From an uncultured Oscillospiraceae bacterium (GTDB lineage Bacteria > Bacillota > Clostridia > Oscillospirales > Oscillospiraceae), in the NCBI GenBank assembly GCA_900757415.1, contig CAAENU010000178.1:1-19993 (forward strand): a DNA stretch of 19,993 nt, in the 5' to 3' direction. Made by a program: the position numbers and the translations under genes. The stretch's first letter is position 1; each line of letters starts with the position of its first letter. This document shows positions 14,164 through 19,993 of this stretch, piece by piece. The notes beneath the pieces are model-generated. The model made no database searches. It saw nothing but the letters and a program-made list of their open reading frames with translations, and was not told the DNA's origin.

Positions 14164-14413
14164 GGAAAAACGTCCTCTGCGGTACCACTCTCGTTGCCGC
14201 GCAAGGCGGCCACTCAGCCCCACCATCCGTGGGCGCGGGGTGATAACGGCCCGCTTCCGTCCGTGCCTACTTTTTGGTTTCAGCCGGATGCTCCGGGGTG
14301 ATATCCGCGCCAGACCTGCGTCCGCCTTGCACCGAAACGGCGGCTCTCTTTGCGTCAGGCTGTGGCGCTGCGTGTCCCCTTCATCGCGTTTGTACCATGT
14401 TTACCATGAGATA
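14129..14413 (-). ncRNA. T-box riboswitch (tRNA-Ile) controlling ileS
   Basis: The leader RNA starts near 14413. Stem I contains GCGCCA/TGGCGC with a GGGG/CCCC base. Its 3' side carries GGATATCACC, giving the Ile specifier codon ATC (complement of 14300-14302) followed by a purine. The T-box sequence AGAGTGGTACCGCAG is at 14177-14191. A complete antiterminator can be drawn: helix A1 GAGAG/CUCUU, the seven-base bulge UGGUACC, and helix A2 GCAGAGG/CCUUUGU. The UGGU would pair with the uncharged tRNA end including A73 of tRNA-Ile. The antiterminator shares bases with the terminator at 14129-14163, so the two exclude each other. Confidence 0.95.
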
Positions 14414-14419
14414 TCTGTT

Positions 14420-14448
14420 AATATAACCACTTTTTCTCCGTTTGTCAA
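14420..14448 (-). promoter_or_regulatory. ileS T-box promoter
   Basis: A perfect TTGACA (complement of 14443-14448), a 17-bp spacer and TATATT (complement of 14420-14425) lie just upstream of the T-box leader. It begins 40 bp after the stop codon of the upstream membrane-protein gene. No clear terminator separates that gene from it, so readthrough into the leader is possible. Confidence 0.85.
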
Positions 14449-14487
14449 TGGCATTTTCACCAAAAACAAGGAGAAATCCGGCATTTT

Positions 14488-14967
14488 TCAGATGATACCG
14501 AACATAGTCAGGATGCCGATCAGGCCCATGGCGGTGTAGACGATGCCCATTACCGTCAGCAGCACGGTGACAAGGGTGTAGAAGGTGCTGTCCTTCTTGG
14601 TGTGCTTGAAGCGGCGGGTATAGAACAGCACCAGGCAGGTGATGCCCAGCAGCAGTGAGGAGATGTAGTTCATCAGCTGGTTCTCTTTATACACCGTGAA
14701 GCGCAGGATCAGCGTGACGGCAATGGCGGCGAACAGGACGATCAGCGTGATGTTCAGCCACATGGGCAGCTTGACACGCTCCTGCTGACGGCCCTTTTCC
14801 GCCAGCTTCTGGGCCATGTAGGCGCCGGCGCCGGGGGTATAGCCGCCGTAGTTGCTGTTTTTCTTCTTGGAATGGTTATTCTTGTTGGGGTTGCCCTTCG
14901 CCTTGCGGATCTCCTCCTGACGGTTGGCATACTGGTTGATCTGGGAATAGTCCTTATTCTTTGCCAT
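14488..14967 (-). CDS. Small membrane protein with charged N-terminus, unknown function
   Basis: The start at 14967 is chosen because AAGGAG lies nine bases upstream; the frame stays open further upstream into pncC but without support. The 159-residue product has a hydrophilic N-terminal 65 residues rich in Lys, Asn and Gln (RKAKGNPNKNNHSKKKNSNY). Three predicted membrane helices follow at about 68-90, 99-117 and 128-155. Short basic loops (YTRRFKHTKK) separate the helices. I do not recognise a family. It follows pncC by 82 bp, a gap that holds a CCGCC/GGCGG hairpin, and precedes the ileS promoter. Confidence 0.85.
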   Translation of the reverse strand: MAKNKDYSQINQYANRQEEIRKAKGNPNKNNHSKKKNSNYGGYTPGAGAYMAQKLAEKGRQQERVKLPMWLNITLIVLFAAIAVTLILRFTVYKENQLMNYISSLLLGITCLVLFYTRRFKHTKKDSTFYTLVTVLLTVMGIVYTAMGLIGILTMFGII

Positions 14968-15049
14968 GGATACGATCTCCTTAATTAAACTGGTTCGCCG
15001 CCATAGCGGGCGGTGAATGCTGCGAAGCCTTTGCGGAATGATTCTTAGA

Positions 15050-15532
15050 CTATTTCGTTTGCTGCAGATGGGCCAGCAGCAGACGGAACATTTCGTCCGC
15101 GGCAGCGGCGCGGATGGTGCCGCGGTCGCCGGAGAGGTGCAAAAGGCGCACATCGGTCCCATTTCCCTCAGACAGGGCAATATACACGGTGCCCACCTCA
15201 TGGCCCCGGTCGTCTCTGTCAGGCCCTGCCACACCGGTGACGGACACACCGCACTCCGCCCCCGTCAGGCGGCGGACGCCCTCCGCCATGGCCCGGGCCG
15301 TCGGCCCGGACACGGCACTATGCTCCGCTAACGTCTCATGAGGCACACCCAGCACCCGCTCCTTGACGCCGTTGGTATAGCTGACCACGCCGCCCAAAAA
15401 TACCGCCGATGCGCCGGGGACGTCCGTCAGCCGTTTGGCGGCCAGACCGCCGGTGCAGCTCTCTGCCAGAGCGAGGGTCATCCCCCGCTCTTTCAGCGCC
15501 GCGACAACCTGCCGCTCCAATGCTTCCATCAT
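15050..15532 (-). CDS. pncC: Nicotinamide-nucleotide amidohydrolase PncC (CinA C-terminal family)
   Basis: This 160-residue protein is the stand-alone CinA C-terminal domain. It deamidates nicotinamide mononucleotide to nicotinate mononucleotide in the NAD salvage cycle. The family motifs are present: AESCTGG (residues 23-29, catalytic Ser25), VVSYTNGVK (49-57, Lys57) and VTGVAGPDRD (98-107). The N-terminal competence/damage-inducible domain found in full CinA is absent. The start ATG lies 10 bp after the thiI stop with only a weak GAGGGA ribosome binding site. Translation may depend on coupling to thiI. Being downstream of comM does not by itself make it a competence gene. Confidence 0.93.
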   Translation of the reverse strand: MMEALERQVVAALKERGMTLALAESCTGGLAAKRLTDVPGASAVFLGGVVSYTNGVKERVLGVPHETLAEHSAVSGPTARAMAEGVRRLTGAECGVSVTGVAGPDRDDRGHEVGTVYIALSEGNGTDVRLLHLSGDRGTIRAAAADEMFRLLLAHLQQTK

Positions 15533-15542
15533 GCCGCGTCCC

Positions 15543-16721
15543 TCACTGCTTTGGGTACAGGCGGATCATCTCGCGGCCCGCCAACGCCTTGCCGCACAGG
15601 CCATCGATATCCAGCGCCGCCTCATACTCACGCACCTGCTCAAGGTCCGGCTTGGTTTTGGGATGGCGCGGGGTAAACACGGTGCAGCAGTCCTCATAGG
15701 GCAGGATAGAGGTGTCGAAAGTACCCACATGGCGGGCGATACGGACGATCTCTTCCTTATCCATGCCGATCAGGGGACGCAGCACCGGCAGCGTGGCCAC
15801 ATCGTCGCTGACCACCAGCGCCTGAATGGTCTGGCTGGCCACCTGACCCAGACTTTCACCGGTAACGATGGCCTTGCAGGCCAGTTCATGGGCCAGAGCG
15901 TCGCCCAGGCGCATCATGAAACGGCGCATGATCAGGGTAAAATGATCCTCCGGGCACTTGCGGCGGATCTCCTCCTGAATCTCGGTAAAGGGCACCACAT
16001 GCACCGTCAGCCGTCCGCACCACACCGTCAGCTCCTGGGCCAGCTGCAAGACCTTTTCACGGGCCTGCTGGCTGGTATAGGGAGGGGAGGCGAAGTGCAG
16101 CAGCTCCAGCTGCACGCCGCGCTTGGCGATCATATAGCTGGACACGGGACTGTCGATCCCGCCGGAGAGCAGGCTGACGGCATGGCCGCCCATGCCGATG
16201 GGCAGGCCGCCGGCGGCGGCCTCCGCCGGGCCGTGGACATAGGCCGCATCCTCCCGAACCTCCAGGTACACCGTAAGCTCCGGGTGGTGAACATCCACCG
16301 CCAGATGGGGAAAGGCATCGTGCAGCGCGCCGCCCACCCACTGGCTCAGCTGAATGCTGCCCATGGGAAAGGACTTGTCCGAGCGCTTGCTTTCCACCTT
16401 AAAAGATCGTGCGGCCAGCAGCGAGGGGCCGAGATATTCTTTTGCCGTGGCAAAGATGGCCTCTTTCTCCTTGGCGCAGGGCACGGCCCGGGCGATGGCG
16501 ATGATGCCGAACACCTTCTTGCAGGCATCGTAAGCCGCGTCCAGATCACAGCTCTCCTCCGCCGGCTCCACATAGATGGTGGACTGGCGGGAATAGATCT
16601 TGAACTTGCCGCAGCGCTGGGTACGGCGGCGGATGTTGCTCATCAGCTTCATCTCAAAGCTGTGGCGGTTCAGTCCCTTCAGAACCACCTCGCCCAGCTT
16701 GCAAAGAATGATTTCGTGCAT
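15543..16721 (-). CDS. thiI: tRNA 4-thiouridine synthase ThiI
   Basis: ThiI adenylates U8 of tRNA and accepts sulfur from a cysteine desulfurase to form 4-thiouridine; it also serves thiamine thiazole synthesis in some bacteria. The start at 16721 follows AAGGAG with a seven-base spacer; an in-frame ATG 18 bases upstream overlaps this site and is less likely. The 392-residue product has the NFLD/THUMP region (about 55-165) and the PP-loop SGGIDSP (186-192). YEDCCTVFTPRHPKTKPD, near the end, is typical of Gram-positive ThiI. There is no C-terminal rhodanese domain. The cysteine desulfurase often paired with it is not adjacent here. Confidence 0.96.
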   Translation of the reverse strand: MHEIILCKLGEVVLKGLNRHSFEMKLMSNIRRRTQRCGKFKIYSRQSTIYVEPAEESCDLDAAYDACKKVFGIIAIARAVPCAKEKEAIFATAKEYLGPSLLAARSFKVESKRSDKSFPMGSIQLSQWVGGALHDAFPHLAVDVHHPELTVYLEVREDAAYVHGPAEAAAGGLPIGMGGHAVSLLSGGIDSPVSSYMIAKRGVQLELLHFASPPYTSQQAREKVLQLAQELTVWCGRLTVHVVPFTEIQEEIRRKCPEDHFTLIMRRFMMRLGDALAHELACKAIVTGESLGQVASQTIQALVVSDDVATLPVLRPLIGMDKEEIVRIARHVGTFDTSILPYEDCCTVFTPRHPKTKPDLEQVREYEAALDIDGLCGKALAGREMIRLYPKQ

Positions 16722-16735
16722 GGGGTTTCTCCTTA

Positions 16736-16870
16736 TCAAGTATATAGGTGTTGGAAAGTCGTCGTATTTCTCTTCATGCAGGGCGTGATGTGCTCATCGC
16801 GCCGCACAGTGATATCCGAGTGTGGCGGGGTGCACACCAGGGGCATTTGTTCCGCTTCGCTCTGCTGCAT
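16736..16870 (-). CDS. Possible 44-residue ORF between comM and thiI
   Basis: An ATG at 16868-16870 (complement) opens 44 codons ending in a TGA that sits just before the thiI ribosome binding site. The peptide begins MQQSEAEQMPLVCTPPHSD and ends TFQHLYT. It has two Cys and no membrane segment. A weak GAGGG lies upstream. Its codon use lacks the strong G/C-ending bias of its neighbours. It fills an otherwise empty 179-bp gap in the operon. I regard it as possible but unproven. Confidence 0.22.
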   Translation of the reverse strand: MQQSEAEQMPLVCTPPHSDITVRRDEHITPCMKRNTTTFQHLYT

Positions 16871-16900
16871 GGTCGACCCGCCCTCGATTCAGGCGGTATG

Positions 16901-18415
16901 TCACTTCAGCAGATTACTGCTCCTGTACTGGATGGCCTCGGCCAGATGCTGCGCGCCGATGCTCTCCGCGCCGTCCAGATCGGCGATGGTGCGGGCCATG
17001 CGCAGAATACGGTCATGGCTGCGGCCGGTCAATCCCAGCCGGTCAAACGCGCCCTGCATCAGCTTCTCCCCCGCCGCATCCAATTGGCAGTACTGCCCGA
17101 TCATGGGCGGGGTCATATAGGCGTTGCAGGTAACGGAAGTGCCTTCAAAGCGGCGCTTCTGCACCTCCCGTGCGGCGTTGACCCGCGTGCGCACCTGAGC
17201 CGAGGATTCCGGCCGCTCCTTACGGCGCATAGCCTCGTACTCCACCGACGGCACCTCCACATGCATGTCGATGCGATCCAGAAGCGGCCCGGAAATGCGG
17301 CGCATGTACTGCTCCACCTGCTGGGGCGAGCAGCGGCACCGCCCGGAGGGATGTCCGTACCAGCCGCAGCGGCAGGGGTTCATGGCGCACACCAGCATAA
17401 AGCGGCTGGGCAGCGTCAGCGAGCCGGTGGCGCGGGTAATGGTCACCTGTCCGTCCTCCAGCGGCTGGCGCAGGGTCTCCAGCGCGGATTTATCAAACTC
17501 CGGCAGCTCGTCAAGAAAAAGGATGCCGTTATGAGCCAGCGATATCTCGCCGGGTCGGGGCACGCTGCCCCCTCCGGACAGCGACACCGGCGAGGCGGTA
17601 TGGTGGGGACTGCGGAAGGGGCGGGTATCCACCAGCGGATAAGCCGGGTCGGTCATACCCGCCACGGAATAGACCTCCGTGGTCTCCAGCGCCTCGGCGC
17701 GGGTCATGTCGGGCAGGATGGAGGGCAGGCGGCGGGCCAGCATGGACTTTCCCGAGCCGGGCGAGCCGATGAGCAGCACGTTGTGGCCGCCGGCGGCGGC
17801 GATCTCCAGCGCGCGCTTGACATTCTCCTGCCCCATGACATCAGCCAGATCCGGCATCGGGCGGCGCTGCGCCGATGGCTCCCACCGCGGCGCCGGGGAC
17901 AGGTGACGTTCCCCCCTCAGATGGGCAACCAGCTCTGTCACATCCTCTACGCCGAAAACCGTCAGTCCATCGGCAAGCGTGGCCTCGGCAGCGTTGGCGG
18001 TGGGTACATACAGCTGCCTGATCCCGCGGCGGGCGGCAAACATGGCCATGGGCAGCACACCGGTTACGGGGCGGAGCGTCCCCGTCAGGCTCAGCTCACC
18101 CAGAAAAGCGGCGTCTTCCGGCAGGGCGCGGATCTCCCCCGCCGCAGCCATCAACCCCAGCAGAATGGGCAGGTCGTACACCGTGCCCTCTTTCCGCACC
18201 CGGGCCGGCGCCAGATTCACGGTAATACGGCTGACGGGAAACTGGGCGCCGCAGTTTTTTACCGCCGAACGCACCCGCTCCCGTGACTCCTTTACCGCCG
18301 CGTCCGGCAGTCCCACAATATCGAAGGCGGGCAGTCCGCCGGAAAGCATACACTCCACCGTTACCTCATAGCCGCTGACACCGCCTAATCCCAGCGAACG
18401 TACCGTTGTGACCAT
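16901..18415 (-). CDS. comM: YifB/ComM-family Mg-chelatase-like AAA+ ATPase
   Basis: ComM is a hexameric AAA+ helicase that helps incoming DNA strands pair with the chromosome during natural transformation. Many non-competent bacteria also keep it. The 504-residue product has the N-terminal ChlI fold (about 1-165: GVSGYEVTVECMLSGGLPAF, VGLPDAAVKESRERV). The AAA+ core has Walker A GSPGSGKS (217-224) and Walker B ILFLDE (298-303). A Cys-rich segment MNPCRCGWYGHPSGRCRC follows, then the C-terminal Mg-chelatase domain. The ATG is behind AAGGGGGCGGGG. It heads the minus-strand block and is followed by thiI after 179 bp. No other competence genes are visible. Confidence 0.95.
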   Translation of the reverse strand: MVTTVRSLGLGGVSGYEVTVECMLSGGLPAFDIVGLPDAAVKESRERVRSAVKNCGAQFPVSRITVNLAPARVRKEGTVYDLPILLGLMAAAGEIRALPEDAAFLGELSLTGTLRPVTGVLPMAMFAARRGIRQLYVPTANAAEATLADGLTVFGVEDVTELVAHLRGERHLSPAPRWEPSAQRRPMPDLADVMGQENVKRALEIAAAGGHNVLLIGSPGSGKSMLARRLPSILPDMTRAEALETTEVYSVAGMTDPAYPLVDTRPFRSPHHTASPVSLSGGGSVPRPGEISLAHNGILFLDELPEFDKSALETLRQPLEDGQVTITRATGSLTLPSRFMLVCAMNPCRCGWYGHPSGRCRCSPQQVEQYMRRISGPLLDRIDMHVEVPSVEYEAMRRKERPESSAQVRTRVNAAREVQKRRFEGTSVTCNAYMTPPMIGQYCQLDAAGEKLMQGAFDRLGLTGRSHDRILRMARTIADLDGAESIGAQHLAEAIQYRSSNLLK

Positions 18416-18438
18416 ATCCCCGCCCCCTTGTGGTGTTT

Positions 18439-18478
18439 CCCCTGTATTTTAGCACAAAAAATCGGAAAAGAACAGGGG
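18439..18478 (-). promoter_or_regulatory. Likely comM promoter between inverted repeats
   Basis: On the minus strand TGCTAAAAT gives an extended -10 box (TAAAAT, complement of 18446-18451) 30 bp before the comM ATG. The -35 region (about GTTCTT) is weak. The arms CCCCTGT (18439-18445) and ACAGGGG (18472-18478) bracket the promoter, a layout compatible with an operator. The promoter call is moderate and the operator call is speculative. Confidence 0.45.
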
Positions 18479-18577
18479 TTTTTCTAAAAATAAGTACGGC
18501 TGGCAGCAATTATCACAAATTGTCACAGCAAAATCGCACTTTTAGTTTCGCAAAGCGAAAAAATGACAAAATGACAG

Positions 18578-18643
18578 TTTACACCCCGCTTTTTTTGTGA
18601 TATTATCTCATGTACGCTATAATATCCGCCCTAATCAGGCGGA
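18578..18643 (+). promoter_or_regulatory. Two overlapping promoters and 5' hairpin upstream of nifJ
   Basis: The first promoter is TTTACA (18578-18583), 17 bp, TATTAT (18601-18606). The second is TTGTGA (18595-18600), 17 bp, TATAAT (18618-18623). Beyond them TCCGCC/GGCGGA (18625-18643) forms a hairpin at or near the mRNA 5' end, followed by the AAGGAGG ribosome binding site. Upstream, CAATT-N6-AATTG (18507-18522) and the inverted pair TATCACAAA (18511-18519) / TTTGTGATA (18594-18602) could bind a regulator. Confidence 0.65.
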
Positions 18644-18666
18644 GAGTGATATGAAGGAGGTTCATA

Positions 18667-19993
18667 ATGGTAAGAAAAATGAAATCCATGGATGGCAATA
18701 ACGCCGCGGCGCATGTAAGCTATGCGTTTTCCGAGGTAGCCGCCATCTACCCCATCACCCCGTCCTCCCCCATGGCCGACTTTGTTGACCAGTGGAGCGC
18801 CAACGGCCTGAAGAACATCTTCGGCACTCAGGTCAAGGTCGTGGAAATGCAGTCCGAGGCCGGCGCCGCCGGCGCGGTGCACGGTTCTCTGGGCGCCGGT
18901 GCGCTGACCACCACCTACACCGCTTCTCAGGGTCTGCTGCTGATGATCCCCAACATGTACAAGATCGCGGCCGAGCAGCTGCCCTGCGTGTTCCACGTTT
19001 CCGCCCGTACCGTTTCTACCCACGCGCTGAACATCTTCGGCGACCACTCCGACGTGATGGCCTGCCGCCAGACCGGCTTTGCCATGCTGTGCGAGGGCAA
19101 CGTGCAGGAGGTCATGGATCTTTCTCCCGTGGCTCATCTGGCCGCGCTGGAGGGCAAGGTCCCCTTCATCAACTTCTTTGACGGTTTCCGTACCTCCCAT
19201 GAGATTCAGAAGATCGCCGTGTGGGATTATGAGGATCTCAAGGACATGTGCGACATGGACGCTGTGGCTGAGTTCCGCCGCCACGCCCTGAATCCCGAGC
19301 ATCCCCATATGCGCGGCAGCCATGAGAACGGCGATATCTTCTTCCAGCACCGCGAGGCCTGCAACAAGTACTATGAAGCTCTGCCCGCCGTGGTGGAAAA
19401 GTGCATGGAGAAGGTCAACGCCAAGCTGGGCACCAACTATCAGCTGTTCAACTACTACGGCGCACCCGACGCTGACCGCGTGATCGTGGCCATGGGTTCC
19501 ATCTGCGACGTGGCCGAGGAAGTCATCGACTACCTGAACGCCCACGGCGAGAAGGTGGGTCTGGTCAAGGTTCGCCTGTTCCGCCCCTTCGCTCCCGAGA
19601 AGCTGATTGAGGCCATCCCCGCCACCTGCAAGAAGATCGCCGTTCTGGATCGTACCAAGGAGCCCGGCTCTCAGGGCGAGCCTCTGTATCAGGACGTTGT
19701 CACCGCTCTGGCCAACGCCGGCAAGAACGACATCACCGTCATCGGCGGCCGTTACGGTCTGGGCAGCAAGGATACGCCCCCCGCCTCTGTGTTCGCTGTG
19801 TACACCGAGCTGAAGAAGGCCGAGATGAAGCGTCAGTTCACCATCGGCATCGTGGACGATGTGACCAACATGTCCCTGCCTGAGGATCCCAACTGTCCCA
19901 ACACCGCCGCGGAAGGCACCATCGAGTGCAAGTTCTGGGGTCTGGGCGGCGACGGTACCGTGGGCGCCAACAAGAACTCCATCAAGATCATCG
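18667..19993 (+). CDS. nifJ: Pyruvate:ferredoxin (flavodoxin) oxidoreductase, 5' part (runs off the right edge)
   Basis: The enzyme oxidises pyruvate with coenzyme A to acetyl-CoA and CO2, reducing ferredoxin; it is central to energy metabolism in anaerobes. The ATG follows AAGGAGG with a six-base spacer. About 442 codons are visible of the roughly 1170 usual for the single-chain form. Residues known to contact substrate or cofactor in Desulfovibrio PFOR are conserved at matching positions: Thr31 in YPITPSSPM, Glu64 in MQSEAGAAGA and Arg114 in VSARTVSTHALNIFGDHSDV. Domain II begins near residue 270 (DRVIVAMGSICDVAEEV). Its codons favour T-ending Cys, Ser, Val and Arg more than neighbouring genes do, as expected for a highly expressed gene. 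Confidence 0.97.
   Translation, partial: MVRKMKSMDGNNAAAHVSYAFSEVAAIYPITPSSPMADFVDQWSANGLKNIFGTQVKVVEMQSEAGAAGAVHGSLGAGALTTTYTASQGLLLMIPNMYKIAAEQLPCVFHVSARTVSTHALNIFGDHSDVMACRQTGFAMLCEGNVQEVMDLSPVAHLAALEGKVPFINFFDGFRTSHEIQKIAVWDYEDLKDMCDMDAVAEFRRHALNPEHPHMRGSHENGDIFFQHREACNKYYEALPAVVEKCMEKVNAKLGTNYQLFNYYGAPDADRVIVAMGSICDVAEEVIDYLNAHGEKVGLVKVRLFRPFAPEKLIEAIPATCKKIAVLDRTKEPGSQGEPLYQDVVTALANAGKNDITVIGGRYGLGSKDTPPASVFAVYTELKKAEMKRQFTIGIVDDVTNMSLPEDPNCPNTAAEGTIECKFWGLGGDGTVGANKNSIKII

Noticed and set aside
15001..15020. GC-rich hairpin between pncC and the small membrane protein gene as a terminator
   Set aside because: There is no T tract after it on either strand, so it is not a rho-independent terminator.
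14968..15249. N-terminal extension of the small membrane protein into pncC
   Set aside because: The extra frame overlaps the pncC coding sequence, has no ribosome binding site and reads as low-quality protein. The AAGGAG site supports the start at 14967.
16748..18286. A 512-codon plus-strand frame opposite comM
   Set aside because: It mirrors the comM coding frame. The composition is unlike a real protein, and comM motifs are complete on the other strand.
18546..18560. TTTCGC-AAA-GCGAAA palindrome upstream of nifJ as a terminator
   Set aside because: The stem is only six pairs, and no gene on either strand ends nearby.
1..19993. CRISPR arrays, tRNA or rRNA genes, transposases, phage or defence genes
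   Set aside because: I looked for evenly spaced repeats, CCA-ended cloverleafs and known mobile-element proteins and found none.

Overview
The window looks like chromosomal DNA of a GC-rich anaerobic Clostridium-class gut bacterium, probably Oscillospiraceae-like. This is an inference from the gene content: a pyruvate:ferredoxin oxidoreductase, a tRNA-Ile T-box leader on ileS, a MurT/GatD-like pair, G/C-ending codons, strong AAGGAG-type ribosome binding sites and REP-like palindromes between genes. I see no phage, transposase, CRISPR array, tRNA or rRNA. Both ends cut through genes: the 5' part of an nhaC-type antiporter at the left and the 5' part of nifJ at the right.

Layout. (1) 1-4098, all minus strand: a NhaC-type Na+/H+ antiporter (partial), an NSS-family Na+-coupled amino-acid transporter with its own terminator, and a compact KdpD/KdpE-like two-component pair preceded by a three-repeat, 11-bp-period operator. 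(2) 4145-4521: a divergent promoter region. To the left is a complete mini transcription unit (consensus promoter, 25-codon ORF, hairpins). To the right is the mnmG promoter. (3) 4559-10964, plus strand: mnmG, a cyclase/formamidase-family enzyme, a MurT-like ligase overlapping a GatD-like subunit by ATGA, a small membrane-anchored unknown protein and a membrane-tethered XRE regulator, ending in a strong terminator. (4) 10970-18415, minus strand: comM, thiI, pncC, a small three-helix membrane protein, then ileS behind its own promoter and T-box. (5) 18578-19993, plus strand: promoters and 5' part of nifJ.

How it fits together. The left block is ion and solute transport plus a sensor pair that probably controls its own transcription. 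The central operon combines tRNA wobble modification (MnmG) with cell-wall-type ligase chemistry. The right block holds translation and tRNA functions (IleS, ThiI), NAD salvage (PncC) and DNA uptake processing (ComM).

The points most worth a second look are: the GatD-like protein lacks both the catalytic Cys and the catalytic His of class I glutamine amidotransferases while its MurT-like partner keeps its ligase and zinc motifs; the last 45 bp of ileS are duplicated 208 bp downstream, on either side of a 163-bp hairpin-rich insert, as if something integrated at the 3' end of the gene; the three-repeat operator upstream of the KdpD-like kinase; and the small ORF with its own promoter at 4282-4359.
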